The notes below the pieces were generated by a model. The model made no database searches. It was not told the DNA's origin and was given only the letters and a program-made list of their open reading frames with translations. A program made the position numbers and the translations under genes. Positions 13,501 to 25,784 of a stretch of 64,000 nt of DNA are shown piece after piece. Every line of letters starts with the position of its first letter. Position 1 is the first letter of the stretch. The stretch comes from Drosophila pseudoobscura (taxonomy: Eukaryota; Arthropoda; Insecta; Diptera; Drosophilidae): positions 5,704,001-5,768,000 of the forward strand of contig NC_046683.1 of the NCBI RefSeq assembly GCF_009870125.1, written 5' to 3'.

Positions 13501-13600
13501 GGCTGGCTACAATGAAACGGAGCAGGAGGCCATCTGTGCCCAGTGGCAGTACCAGCCGTCGGAGAAGTACGTACCCAGTCAGCCGCGCACTTCTTCCTAG
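13501..13600 (+). CDS. Possible alternative last exon of the phospholipase gene
   Basis: A strong acceptor (TTTTCCCCACAG ending at 13500) opens a 100-base frame, AGYNETEQEAICAQWQYQPS.., ending in TAG at 13600. It would need a donor leaving two bases, and I find no good one in the preceding exon, so joining is unresolved. It could instead be the end of a separate transcript or a chance frame. Confidence 0.25.
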
Positions 13601-16563
13601 ACGATCCAAGAGAAATGGCGAGATGACGACCTGGACAAGCTACTAATGGAAACGGTTACAAATCTACACAAAGCAATTACAATTACAATTACAATTACAA
13701 GTTTAGCTATAGGACGTGCACAGTCATATCGATATGATATATCCGCTTTTCTTAACCTGCTCTTGAACCTGAAGCCGACCTGAAACCTGAATATGAATAT
13801 GAATCTGAATCTGAATCCTGAACCAAAGCCAATGCCAAACGTTCAAGCAACAGCATGGAAACTAAATAGGAAAATATATATATTTTCATATATTTAGAGC
13901 ATACAACAAAAACAGATCTATATACATACATATATATACATATATATATATATACAAAAAGAAGACAAATATACATACATATATACTATATAAAATACAT
14001 ACGTATTTACCCCCATGTGGGGGAAAATATTGGGTATCAAAGTTTGGCGAAAAAGGATTTTGCTCAGACCTTGAAACTAATTAAATCTTTGGGGGAGCGT
14101 TTGATTTTTTCCTCTTTGCACTTTGTGCCTTTTGCGTAAGGAGACGACCATGGCTACAGCAGTTGCAGTTACCACAAAAAAATTAGAGCTTGCCAAAAAA
14201 TAATTGGTTTAATTTAAAAAACAAGCGGGAACTTTGTGAGCCGCGGCCACTGAAAAATGATAAATCCGAAGAAGATAACCAGGCGGTCAACCAGGTGGGA
14301 AACGTGGACGGTGACAGGGATTTGCTGTAAAAAAAAGGGTAATACCAAGACAGGATCAGAGAAAAATATAAACAAAAAATAAATTTGTATATAAAGTAAA
14401 GTCCTAGGAACTAGTAAAGAGTATTATACCGAGATAATTGTAAGGAACAGCAAGTAGTCCAGACCTCGAAAGCCAAATAATGACACATATTTTTAGGTGG
14501 TGCTTTATTCCTAAAAGTACGGTCCAAATCAGGTGAGTGCCGTAAGTGCTGTTCAAGCGAACTATTAGAACTATGCGACTTATGAAATGGGTTATTGGGG
14601 GTTATTCCAGCGATGTTAGCCCGTTCCCTCAGACAAATGAGACTATATGATGAATGCTCGATATCATCATCGTCATTATCGGTAAATCCAACTGCTTATT
14701 TGTGGGAAAAAGAAATGGAGAAATGGGAAGTGCACGCTCCACCATAAAATTTATTCATATTTAATGGCAAATATGCATTTGAAACATAGAGAACCTATCA
14801 ACATGACTTTGTAATTCGTTGGCTGCTTTCAAATATAAGTTTTCAGGTCATACTCATATTCGAGCTTCGATCAGTGTGTGAAAAACAGCAGTGGTATGGG
14901 GATTAAAAGCTGCAGGTGGGTAGGGAACGTACATAGATCATAGATTTGAATTGGAACCCATCATATTCTTCAAACTATTAGTATTACGCTGGCGCTACCT
15001 CGAGTTAAAGTATCCATTGAAATGTACGAGTATGTATGAAATAAGTACTTTATATTTTCCAATTAATATTTACTTGTGTGTAGGTCTGCAACATATGCGC
15101 AGACAAGAGGACTGCCGCGACTTACAGAAGCATCCAGTACGTGGGCTTGTGATCGATGGGGCCCGACCCTGAGCCCACCACAACGAGTTCTTCGACCTCT
15201 GGGTCTGGCAACCATGGAAAATCATTCTCAGCTGACATGGTTTGCTCCTTATTCCTATTGGTTATCCGTTTAGCGCATCGAATCTTCAGACAGATCATCT
15301 GTGATTGTACGGTATTGAATAAAGAGTAAATTCAATGCCATTGCGGGTACTCCTTACGATCATCAAACAAACGATGCACAGGATTATGGAAGAAGTCATT
15401 TTGCCCAAATACTTTACTGGGAATTTCAAGCGTAAATCAACTATGATTTCTTTACGATTTGAATATAAATGGTAAACTATTAGCTCCGTTTTGATTTGAA
15501 CAAGTGTGGTATTAAGTAAGTAGTTATTTATCGCCTGCTTTGTTTTGCTTTGAGCTACGAGTAGATTTCTGACCATCATTATAGCATATGGTTTGTCGGA
15601 ATGGACAATATATTCGTAGGTCAGTTTGTTGATTACCTTTCTTGAAGGCCGTATGCTCTGTTTATTTAATTCTACCCATGAAACAGGAGTCATAAAGAAA
15701 CCAAAAAATATTGTACTCATAGACATAGTCTGGCATATTTCCCTCATATCTAAGGGATGGTATATATACCTCTGACTTTCCTTCTGAATGTTTAATGATG
15801 GCAAGTTATGCTTTGCAGCAATATCCACATCAACAGAGGTTGAACAAATTATCTACTAACCGAAGGTGGATATTTCTATTAGATTGTGATTGGTCTATTC
15901 ATTTGTTTATAATTATAATTATCAATTTGTTGGCTTAGGCTATAATTTTTATTATTTTCTTTGAAATCATTTTTATGTTTTTTTTGGCGCAGAATGTGTC
16001 AAAAACTTATCCAACCGAATCCTCGAGATGGGCTTACACATTTCCTCAATACCTCAATATCAATATATTCCTAATCTGAAATCTTACCCTCAATAATTAT
16101 GGGGTTTTATATTAAATATAAACATAAATTTTATCTAACCTTTTTGATGGTTTTTTTTTGTGTATCAAGAAACATTCCCTTTGGACTTTATTCTCAATTT
16201 TGTTGATTCTTCTGATTTTGTCGTCTGTTTACATATTACAAAAAAATTTGAATATTAGACATAGATGTTTTGTTTCTTGGGGTGGATTGGTGTGGATGTA
16301 TGGGGTGTTTTGAAAGCCAAATGAATGAATATTATAAGAATTATTAAACACGTTAAATAATTGCAACAGCGACTATAAGATGTCTATATAAAATCAGTTT
16401 TTGAAAACAATATATAAAGAAATGGAGCTAATTGGAGGTTTTTGTGTGTATTTGGGTGTGTGTTCGGATTGTTGTCAATTCTGTTATTGGGTGTATGAAC
16501 GCTGCTTCTAGTGCCCCTGACAATTCTTATAGTAGTGTTCGTCCTCTGTTTCGTGTTCTTTTG
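13601..16563. other. Intergenic DNA plus probable Cbp80 3'UTR at its right end
   Basis: Holds GAATCT and TA/CATA microsatellites (13760-14000). A short patch at 15084-15320 has a good acceptor (TTGTGTGTAG) and the frame VCNICADKRTAATYRSIQYV.., stopping after about 23 codons, with AATAAA near 15317; this may be a terminal exon but no partner exon is visible. An AT-rich minus-strand ORF is listed separately. The part nearest 16563 is presumably Cbp80 3'UTR. Confidence 0.4.
15295..15828 (-). CDS. Unrecognised AT-rich ORF, about 180 codons
   Basis: An open minus-strand frame of about 180 codons without low-complexity sequence. One hydrophobic stretch (SSIILCIVCLMIV) lies near the C-terminus. No family is recognised. 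The first ATG is well inside the frame, and no splice partner is clear. The AT-rich codon use differs from its neighbours, so this may be a decayed gene or chance. Confidence 0.2.
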   Translation of the reverse strand: MDIAAKHNLPSLNIQKESQRYIYHPLDMREICQTMSMSTIFFGFFMTPVSWVELNKQSIRPSRKVINKLTYEYIVHSDKPYAIMMVRNLLVAQSKTKQAINNYLLNTTLVQIKTELIVYHLYSNRKEIIVDLRLKFPVKYLGKMTSSIILCIVCLMIVRSTRNGIEFTLYSIPYNHR

Positions 16564-19500
16564 TTAGGCACGCAAGGCCACAAACTGTTGGAACACCTCC
16601 AATATGTGTGTATCCAGGTCGGAGGTGAAGAGCAGTGTCTCCAAAGTGCTGCTATATTTCTGAACTTGTTCGTGATGCTAAAAGAAGGCAAGCCATTAGT
16701 GTGGATTCCATTGAGGATATGAAGGATGGACTAACCATTAGAAAGACCTGCTGCAAACGTCCAATGGTCCAACGATACCAGTCCGTATCCGGGTCACGTC
16801 CATCGGTATCGGAGCGCAGCATGTGCTCGGAGAGTATCATGATGAACCGCTGGAAAACGATGAGGAACAAACGCTTTTGGTTCACATTCGCTGCCTCCAG
16901 TTTCTCCTCCATACGCTCCACCGCCTGCCAGAGAGAAAACGAAAGGGAGAGAGATTATCAATCAGTGAATGGAAATATGGGCATGATGTCGTGCAGAACT
17001 TACCTCCTCGGAGGGTTTGTCAGCATGCGTGATGGGCTTCTTGCGCTTTGTCGGTGCGTCCTCATCGGATTCGCTGGACGAGGAGTCCGCCTTGGACAGC
17101 TTATCCTTGGCCACGCTTAGCTCAGTGTCTGGTCAAGAGATTACATGGGTTTAAAGAAACGATCTGTAAGGGGGAGATGCGCCTGCTCTGACAACTCACT
17201 CAGCTTGATCACGTGCTTGTTCATCTTCTTGATGGTGAGATGGAGGATCTCCCAGAGATACATTTTGGTGAATTCGCTGGTCATCTCCTTGGAGAATATC
17301 CATGTGGCCACGGCCGAGCAGTCGACAATCTGCAGCTTGAGCAACTTATCCACCAGCACGACCATCATCTGCTGGTGCGACGACCACAGCTCGTAGATGT
17401 TGTGCAGCACACAGATCTGTGCCTCCTCCGTCTCCGCCAAGGCGCGGAACACCGAATGGAACTTCGAGATGGCCGCAAAGCTGTGCGAAAACGACTTGGA
17501 TCCCAGGTTAAGCAGCGTCTGTACAAAAACATCAATCTTCAACGCATTAAAGGTACCATCGGACATCTCCTCGCCGCTATAGCCGCTATTCGGTATTTCC
17601 TTCAGAATGTTGACCACCTCCTCGGGCGAGCACTTTTGCCGGATGGCCACCACCAGTTGATGGGCCACCGCAGTGCCAGGTAGACTTGCTGCAGAAACAA
17701 CAGAGAGAGGGAGAGAGAAGAAACGAAAGTCAGGAAATGATTCGAGATAATGTATGGTGTCTGTAAAGGCATTTCGAGGGGCCTGGATGGGAATGGGAAT
17801 GGATGGGAATGGCTGCTCTTTCGGCATCCCCCCCATTCGGTTGAGGTGACACTTTCGTTGCAATTCGCATTTCATTGCTCGCATACACATACATATGTGT
17901 GATTCATGGAGTGGAACCAAGCGGCACCACCACACCACACACAACACCCACTGGGGTTTGCCACTGCCTCTGTTTGGTGCGTTACTAATGATGGTTGTGC
18001 TCGGGCTTCCAGCTCTGCCAGGTGCCTCTCTTGCACCCGCCTTGCTCTGTCATTACATGCAGTTTATTGGCACTTACGTCAATTATGTCAAAGTGGCAGA
18101 GTGCCAGAGTGGCGGTGTGGCGGTGAGGCGATGGCAGAGGAGCCACTGCAGAAGAGAAGCGAAGCACGGAGCTAATTATGCGGCCATTTGGCAAGTCAAT
18201 GCATTGGCAAATGCGGAATTCATTTCGACTTGGCCGATTATCAGGGCAGCAATTGTACGTATTATATTAGATACATATATGCTAATTTATTAGCCCATGG
18301 GAAGCTCCAAGACTCTTCTGTCTGAACACTCTTTTATGTGCAGTTCTAAAAGAGTGCCAGTCCCCTTTTTATCATCTCTTCAATAACCTTTGGTCTTCAG
18401 TTCTTTTAAAAGAGTTTCAATGGTTCAAAGAAGGTTCCAATCCTCTTGAATCTCCCGTTCAAAGAATACCCCAATGCTCTTCAATGGTCTTCCATCTCCC
18501 AGATGGAGATTCTAAGTTTTGCCAAAATAATACCAATGCAAATTTCGACCTCAAGTTTCCCAAAAAGAGTCTCCCATTGCTCTTCACATAGCGAATGTCA
18601 ATGCTGTCGTAGAGACTTGGTTTGCATGTCAAGATCATGTGAGACGTTCGCACACAGTCATCACACAGTCGGGGCGGGTGGGATTTTTTGTATAATAATG
18701 AAAGCACTCTCCAACTCCACGACAATCTTTGAGTGCCAGAATTAAATGGGAATCTTTTCACGGGAATCTGATTTCCAGCTCAAATTGAGCATGTCCAAAA
18801 GGGCGGGCATGTCCAAACTCCGACTGTGGTTCAATGTTAGCCGAAACATAGCCCGTTCCATTCGGTGGGGTCGTATCTCCCCCAGGTCATCATCTCTCCA
18901 TGAGAGATCTCAGATCATCGGCAGGAAAGATGGAGAACCTTAGCAAGGTGAAATCGCGATACGGAACAGCATATGCTTCTGAGCAGAAGAGAACCCCTGC
19001 TTTCAGGGGGAGGCGAGTGGCTCACCGAAGCGAACCGAACAAACGTATATCTGAATGGAAATCTAAGGCAAAAGTTGTTTTTTTTTTGTCTTAAACGTAG
19101 GCTATAGCCAAAATGAAATCAAAAACCTAAGAAGCACAACACAAAAGTAGATCAAAATCAATGCCCGAAGTTTGTTATACTCTACATTTGAAAATAAGGA
19201 AAAGGGAAAGCTCTCAAAAGTATTCCGTATAGATTCCAATGCCTTTACTTCTAGAACTTTATGATGTACAAGGAATGAGTCTTTCCACGGTAGAAGACAA
19301 CTGATAGAGTTCTCTAACTTTTGAGAAGATAAATTTAGAATAAGATTAAAGTTCTCTGCAATTTGGAGAAGAGAATCGTCTACTAGATCCTCTTCTCAAA
19401 TCTTAAGTACATAAATCCAAGGATAATAGTTCTCTCTATTTAGGAGACCCGTTTATATTCCCCACCGAGATTGATATACAAGTTTTAATTAAAGTTAATT

Positions 19501-22500
19501 CAATAAATAATTGTCCAGTATCTATATCTATCTCTTCGCAGCAGCCTGCCTTTCCAGGAGGACAGGGTATTCCTTCCAGTCGGGCAGGAGATACACCCAA
19601 ACCTGTAGCATTAGCGGGTGCGCTGTTGGTGCACCGCCCTCGAACCGAGAGTGTTGCATAAATCCGCTCTTCTCTATGCAAAAAAAAAAAAATAAACTAA
19701 GCACAGTCGGCCGCGTATTGCGCAAATAAACCAAACGTACGCCCGCTGGCGGCGACGCATCGCTTGGCTGCCCCAATGAAAGCAGGCAGCTCCAAATGGC
19801 GGATACCACAAGGCAGACACCAGAAGTAGCAGCAGCAGCAGTGGCAGCAACAGCGGCAGCAACAGCGGCAGCATCGTCTCCCGCTTGATTATTAGCGAGC
19901 GCAAATCGGGGACGCGTTTCAGTCGGTCTTTCAAGCGCGCGCTGCTCAAACGCAACGACAACGTATCCGTCTCCAAAAATATATTTGAATATTTTTGTTT
20001 TGTTTGTTTTTTTTCTTTCTATTATTTGTGTACTTTTCGGTTGATGTGTGATTGCCGGAGTCGGAGACAATGAGGAGGAATCTTGGCTGCCTTCTGGGCT
20101 TGGTTCTCATGGCATTTGTAAGTTGAAGGAGAACCTGACCTCCAGAGGCAACCCCTCCATCAATGCATCTCCCATCCATTTGCAGCTGCATTCGGGGCAT
20201 GCCATAGTAGGTGTCGGGGCAGGACGGGACCTGGTGCTGACGCCCAAGCAGGGCTTGCAGCTGACGGGCAAGCGTCTCTTCTACGAGGAGAAGGATGCGT
20301 GCGAGGATTTGCGTCCCTGGGAGCGCACCCTGAAGCATGTCACCTATGTGACACTCTTCACGGACGCCGCCATGGGTGCAGCAGCCGGAAATCTTAGGTA
20401 GGTCCTCCGCACAACAGACTTCTCCTCTGTTTGATGATGTTTCTCCTGTTCCTGTCCATCGCAGCCAGCTGCACGGGTACCATGACTTCCTGCAGACGCC
20501 CTTTATTCCCGCCGATCTACTGGCACAGTCGTCAACGGGTGCGGCGCAGGCTCCGTCCCGTTTTGGGGATATCATCACCCTGGCCACGGGATGGCTGGAG
20601 CAGCTGCCCAGCAACGGCAGCTATCGCTTTGTCGAGGGTAAAACCACCAGCGGTGCTGCTGCTGGCTCTGGCCAGCGGCGTGCCCTGTGGCAGGTGCAGC
20701 GCATCCGCCATCGGGATGGCGACAAGGGACGCCACTACCACTACGAGATACGGTTCAGCGTTACGCCGCTGACGCCCCCTCGGACAGCAGCGCCAGCATA
20801 CCAGATGAGCTACATCCAGAAGGAGTCCGACTATCCGGGGAGCTTTGCACGGCTCCCTCACGCTCATGACGCTCTCGGCGGGGGATTTGCTGCCCAGCGG
20901 CGGCAGGATCGCGAGCGGGAGAGAGAGCGAGAGCGGGAGCGGGAGCAGACGCAGTCGCAGGCCACCTTTATCCATGGTATCTTCCAGCCACCGCCACCGC
21001 CACTGCCGCCGAAGCTCAACATTGGTGAGTATCTCAAGGGAGGAGCAGCACATCCTCCGCCTCCGCCTCCTCATCCGATGGCCCTCCCAGGGGGAGGACT
21101 CTACAATCTGGGGTTGCGTTCGAATTTCATTGCTCCAACCACATTCCGTCCGAATTACCCGGTGGTGAGGCTGGGTCCGTCAGCGGACCACCTTGGACTG
21201 GACACCCCACCAGTGCGATATTCAGAGGTGCAACCAGAGAGGGGGGCACCACCAAGTGGTTCTCCTGCTACTGCTGTTACTACTGCAGCTGCTGTTGGTG
21301 GGGTCACACATCATTTCCATCATCATTTCTATGTGGCGTCGGGCGGAGGTTCAGGCGGCGGTTTAGGCGGCGATCCAGAGATAAACTATCGCCCGCCTGC
21401 CGCCACACAGAGTCCGCCTCGAGCAGAGTCAGGATTCTATGCATACGAGCGGCAGCAGCAGCAGCAGCGGCAGCCTGTGCTCTTTCCCAGCTCCAGCTCC
21501 AGTTCCGGCTCCCACGAGTCCTACGAATCGAACGAGGATCCCGAACAGGAGTTGCTCGTCCGAAGTCCTCAGATCTTTGGCCAGGCCTCAAAATACCAAA
21601 CGGCAAAGGTGCCGCCGCTGGTCATCTATGCTGGCATTTCGGAGGGCAATGAAGACGAAGACAAGTCGTTTGTGCAAAGCGAACCGCTGGAGGAGACAGT
21701 GTATCGCTACTCCGAGCCAGATCCACTGTATGTCCATCAGAATCCCATTGATGTGCTGCATCTGGACGAGCAACATCTGGAAATAGAGCGAGACAGGGAC
21801 ATGAGCAGGAACAAGGAGCCAGAGCAGGAGCAACAGGAGGAGAAACAAGGAGAGCAGGAGGAAGAGCAAAATCGAGCCAGCAGCTTGGAACAGTCAGAAT
21901 TGGCCACTAGCTCCCCCACAACAGAAGAGCCCCCAGCTACGACGACGACAACTACGACCAGTAGTAGTCCTCCTCCACCAACAACAACAACAACAATAAC
22001 GACAACAGTAGCCACATTCTCAACGCCCGCTCCCACTGTGAGCAGCTCCAGCAGCTTTGTCTCCACCTCCACACACTTTAGTCCTTTGAGGAATTTAAGT
22101 CGCTATCGGACAACGCCGCGCATAACTGCTGGACGATCTACGACAACTACAACCTCCACCACAGCAGAGCCAGCGTTGAGCAAGTGGGCCAGACGCCGCA
22201 AGGAGCAGCAGGATAGCAAGGCCAAGAGCAGCTATCGCCATGAAGCCTATGTCTCTACCAGCACGAGCACTAGTACCACTTCAACCACAACCACAACCAC
22301 AACAGCGGCACCAGCAACAGCCTTATCCTCAAAGACCGCTGAAGATTTAGCTCCAGCTGCAACTCCAGTGAAGACTACACCGTTACCGCCGCCGCCGCAG
22401 CCGCTGCCACAACGCAGCGATGTGATTGAAGTTCTCACCCAGAAATCAGTAAGCAGATCGGTTAGCATCAAGGTGGGGGATAATGGCGAGGAGATACCCT

Positions 22501-24238
22501 TTATCGTGGACGACGATGAGAATGAAGTGTCTTTTAGTTAAGTTTATCCCAAAATAAAGATACATTTGTACATTTAAAGGGATGGTTGGACGGAGAGACT
22601 CACCTGCCTCCTCGCTGGCGTATTTGAAATTGGGGACAGGCACTTGAGGTATGAGCTTTCCATATGTGGTGGGCATCATTTCAGTGATGCGCTGATGGTA
22701 CGACAGCCTACAGGGAGGGGAAAAATTAGATATGCCATATAGGCCATTAAAGGAGATGGGGGTTTCGTCTGCTTACCGCAGGCACTTCTGGAGCACCTCC
22801 TGTATGAACTTGGGCCTCGGATGCTCGCCATCGAGCAGCAGGCAACTGTCCCATTCATCCCACGACCATGTGAACTTAAAGTTGCTCAAATGGTACGAGA
22901 ACCAGTTGACAAAACGATCGAAACACGAGGTGTTCATCGAATCGATGCGCATGAATAGGATCTCGGTGGCCTGGGCCAGCACCTGGGGCAGAGTGGCCGG
23001 CTGCAGTTTACATAATTCGATCAGTATGGAGCCATAGCAGATGTCCAGATAGCGGGGTGTTGGCATGTGGAACAGCTCCGCAAAGATCACCTCCACAATG
23101 CAGTACTCGAGCGGGATCTTGTGCTTGAAAGGGAAGCTGAGCAGCTGGGCGGCACAGTCCTTGCGCTCGTGATGGTACGTCTCGATGATGTGATGAAGAT
23201 GCTCTTCGATCAGGAAGCGTTCGATTGAATGGGCGCCGGGGAGATTCGGACCGTCCGGGCAGTCGGTGTAGTCGAACATGCGATAGACGACCCAGGGCAT
23301 CGGATAGACGAAGGCATCGTTGTGGGGCGGCGGTATGATCTGCGGCAGATTGTGCTGCAGCGCCTCGCACAATATCGTGTCGAAGGTAAGGTACGGCCGC
23401 GGTATGTGCTTCTCGGCCCAGTTGTCCTGCCGCAGTTTGCGTATCTGGGCCCACAGGCAGTCGAGGTACTCCTCCTGCGGATGCGGGGCGTCCGACGACC
23501 AGACCCGCAAGGCGTTGTGGTGCTTCTTTGAGCGCTTGTTCAGATACACCTCGATGCGCAGCAGCAGCGACTCGAGTGCCGACTCCTTTTTCTCGTAGAG
23601 GTCCCGCCCCACCCAGGGCAGGGTGGAGAGGACGGCGAAAACGAACCAGTCGCGACGCACTTGCGGCACTGTGTCCTCGTTGGACACATCGATCATGGTG
23701 TCGAGAAGCTGCAGCAGACTGGTGGCCGATATCACATGACAATTGACCAGATCCGCGAGGAATCGCAGCGAATATCTGGCCGCATCCCAGCGACACATCT
23801 TGAGCGACTCCTTGAACGTCTTGACCATGTGGTCGACGAACTCGCCGCCGAACTTGTAGTTCTTGGCATTCAGCAGACCCACCAGCGTCGTGTAGACGGT
23901 ACACTTTTCGGGCATACGGACGGCACAGTCGGAGAGGATGCGCAAGATCTTTAAACGGAATGTGCCCAAATCGGCCTCTAACACAGAGACCAGACCTTCG
24001 AGATTCGACTCCACCGAGGATGTGCTGCGCTCGCCCACGCGCAATATCAGCGACTCGAGGCGGTCCTCGATCTCCTGGTTCTCGGACACCCGCCTCCGTT
24101 TGTTTCGCCTATGGTCTGCAAGTGAATGAATGCCACACCCCATCCCCAGTTCAGTTGAACGAGTGAAACGCGAGTGGAATCTGCACTGTACTCACCATAG
24201 CCCTCGTCCTCCGTATCGTGTGCACGACGACGACTCAT
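16564..24238 (-). CDS. Cbp80: Nuclear cap-binding protein subunit 1 (CBP80/NCBP1)
   Basis: Large subunit of the nuclear cap-binding complex; with CBP20 it binds the m7G cap and couples it to splicing, export and small-RNA pathways. Seven coding exons on the minus strand: 24196-24238, 22777-24115, 22604-22707, 17200-17688, 17004-17128, 16737-16924 (3' border 16736), 16564-16677. Every junction has GT..AG ends and compatible phase, and the total is 2403 bases, an 800-residue protein, the length I recall for the fly protein. The N-terminus MSRRR..KRRRV is a nuclear localisation signal. The MIF4G-type helical repeats follow, then [39 protein letters not shown] and [15 protein letters not shown], all as in human NCBP1. 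The short exon at 17004-17128 encodes the acidic/basic loop ([16 protein letters not shown]) that varies among species. Intron 3 (17689-22603) contains a plus-strand gene. Confidence 0.96.
17689..20069. other. Cbp80 intron 3, part upstream of the nested gene
   Basis: No coding exon is recognised. Frames at 18446-19094 are short and unpatterned. A CAG/CAACAG run lies at 19825-19875. TTCAGTC at 19918-19924 (A at 19921) is a plausible initiator for the nested plus-strand gene, which would give a 149-base leader; no TATA box is evident. Confidence 0.45.
20070..22541 (+). CDS. Nested gene for a secreted Thr/Ser/Pro-rich protein
   Basis: I do not recognise this gene. Exons are 20070-20117, 20186-20397 and 20465-22541, all GT..AG with matching phase, giving 778 residues. 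The first exon is exactly a signal peptide ([16 protein letters not shown]). Exons 2-3 encode a non-repetitive N-terminal region of about 200 residues (e.g. [20 protein letters not shown] and [16 protein letters not shown]), with only one Cys evident, likely the conserved part. The rest is low complexity: RERE repeats, Pro runs, HHFHHHF, Gly-rich, Glu/Gln-rich, and long Thr/Ser tracts typical of O-glycosylated extracellular proteins. The C-terminus is acidic. AATAAA at about 22552 ends the gene only about 60 bp before the next Cbp80 exon. It lies antisense inside Cbp80 intron 3, so the two transcripts are complementary over this span. Confidence 0.85.
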
Positions 24239-24618
24239 ATTGCCACAACGCTAAACACTAAAGATGGCTCTTGTATCTCTTTGCCACCGGTACACGCGAC
24301 AACACTTTCGAGTACGGGTTCGGCTGCTTCTGCTGCTGCGCTGTTGACTGTTTTTTGTTACTTACTGCGTGCACCTTGGGGATGCGAGTCGTCTGGTATG
24401 GTTTGTTATTTATTAAAAATATTAAATTAACGCACTAATTTTCCAATTTTTCTTGCGGCGTTTCCAGTGTGACCGCGGACTTATCGATAAAATATACCGT
24501 CCGATCCTCAGAAATATACCGAAACATACCGCCTCAGCTCGTTTTGGGCCCCCAAAAATACCGAAAAGTATAAAAAATACCGTAAACGGTCCCCGGCTCC
24601 AGAGGCTCATTTTTCAAC
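24239..24618. promoter_or_regulatory. Divergent housekeeping promoter, Cbp80 / Torsin
   Basis: The 380 bp between the two start codons hold a perfect Motif 1 in minus orientation (CAGTGTGACCG, 24464-24474), a DRE (TATCGATA, 24482-24489) and perfect Motif 6 copies in minus orientation at 24512-24523 and 24554-24565, with near copies beside them. These elements (Ohler motifs) mark broad, TATA-less ubiquitous promoters. Motif 1 orientation points to a Cbp80 start just left of 24464; the Torsin start is probably near 24560-24600. Confidence 0.85.
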
Positions 24619-25697
24619 ATGAATCGTAAAAATGTGGTTTCTTTTCTGCAATTTTGCTTTGGTGCCTTGATATTATGGGTACGGTGCTCCCACAGCATGG
24701 AGCCCATGTCAATTGGTGCCGCCATAGGGGCTGCCTCCGTCGGCATCTCATATTTCAAGGGCCAGACCTATTGTAGGTTGTATGAATGCTGCGACGACCG
24801 AAGCATTCCGGCCAATGTACAAGGTAAACTTGACTGAAATATATTTCTTACTTGTTACCAAACTCTCAGCTTACTATTGCAGCGCTGGAGAAGTCGCTGC
24901 AAGAAAAAGTGTACGGCCAGCATATTGCGGTCCCAAACATTATATCAGCACTGTCTGCACACTTCAGCTCCCGGGTCAAGTCGCGAAAGCCACTGGTGCT
25001 TAGCTTTCATGGCGGGCCGGGCACTGGTAAGAGCTTTGTGGCCGATCAGATAGCCCAAGCTCTTTACTTGCAGGGATCGAAAAGCGAATATGTGGCAAAG
25101 TTCCTGGGACGAGCGAACTTCGCACAAGCAGCGCATGTGGCCACCTACAAGGAACACATTGACCGAGAAGTACACAAACGTTTGACCAACTGTCCCCGCT
25201 CCCTGTTCATATTCGACGAAGTCGAAAAAATGCCTAGTGGCGTGTTCGACACGCTCAAAGCGCTTTTGGACTACAATGGCCTCGACGATGAAATCGACAA
25301 CACACAAGCCATATTCATATTTCTGTCAAACAACGGTGGCACCCATATTGCCGAACATTTGGGCAACAGGATGAAGGGGGGAAAACTGCGCGAAGACACA
25401 CGTCTGAGCGACTATGAGCCGCTGCTACAGAAAGTTGCCTACAGCATGGACGGAGGCCTGAAGAAAACCAGCCTGATTGAGTCATTTGTCATCGATCATT
25501 ACATACCATTCCTGCCGCTCGAGAAGGCGCACGTTTTAAAGTGCCTGGAGGCGGAGTTCCAGCGGTGGAAAAAGACGCCCGATAGGAATATAATCAACGA
25601 TATCCTATCCTCAATGACCTATGATCGCATTCATGCCCTGTTTGTCAGCTCCGGCTGTAAGACGCTCGACAAGAAGGTGGCCATGGCCATTAACTAG
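24619..25697 (+). CDS. Torsin: Torsin, ER-lumen AAA+ ATPase
   Basis: Single fly torsin (also called torp4a), orthologue of human TOR1A. It acts in the ER lumen and nuclear envelope with LAP1/LULL1-type cofactors. Exons 24619-24823 and 24883-25697 join in phase and give 339 residues, the length I recall. The N-terminus has a hydrophobic signal (FLQFCFGALILWV) at about 9-21. Walker A is GGPGTGKS (112-119), Walker B is LFIFDEVEK with the acidic pair at 180-181, and sensor 1 is FLSNNGG. The C-terminal GCK sensor-2 motif, with the redox Cys typical of torsins, is present (SSGCKTLD). The upstream neighbour Cbp80 shares its promoter region. The 3' end converges with mRpL30. Confidence 0.96.
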
Positions 25698-25784
25698 CTG
25701 TAGCGCGAAGCGTACATTCACGTCCATTTGATATTTTTATTTTTGCTAAAGTAATAAAGACGCCACAGACAGGCGTATTCTCTT
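25698..25784. terminator. Overlapping 3' ends of Torsin and mRpL30
   Basis: Only 87 bp separate the two stop codons. A plus-strand AATAAA (GTAATAAAGACG, about 25753) serves Torsin. The T-rich TATTTTTATTTTTG just left of it gives minus-strand AATAAA-type signals for mRpL30. The mRNAs therefore probably overlap tail to tail. Confidence 0.65.

Noticed and set aside
21737-22072. Minus-strand Val-rich frames across the nested secreted gene
   Set aside because: Complement of ACA/ACC Thr codon runs.
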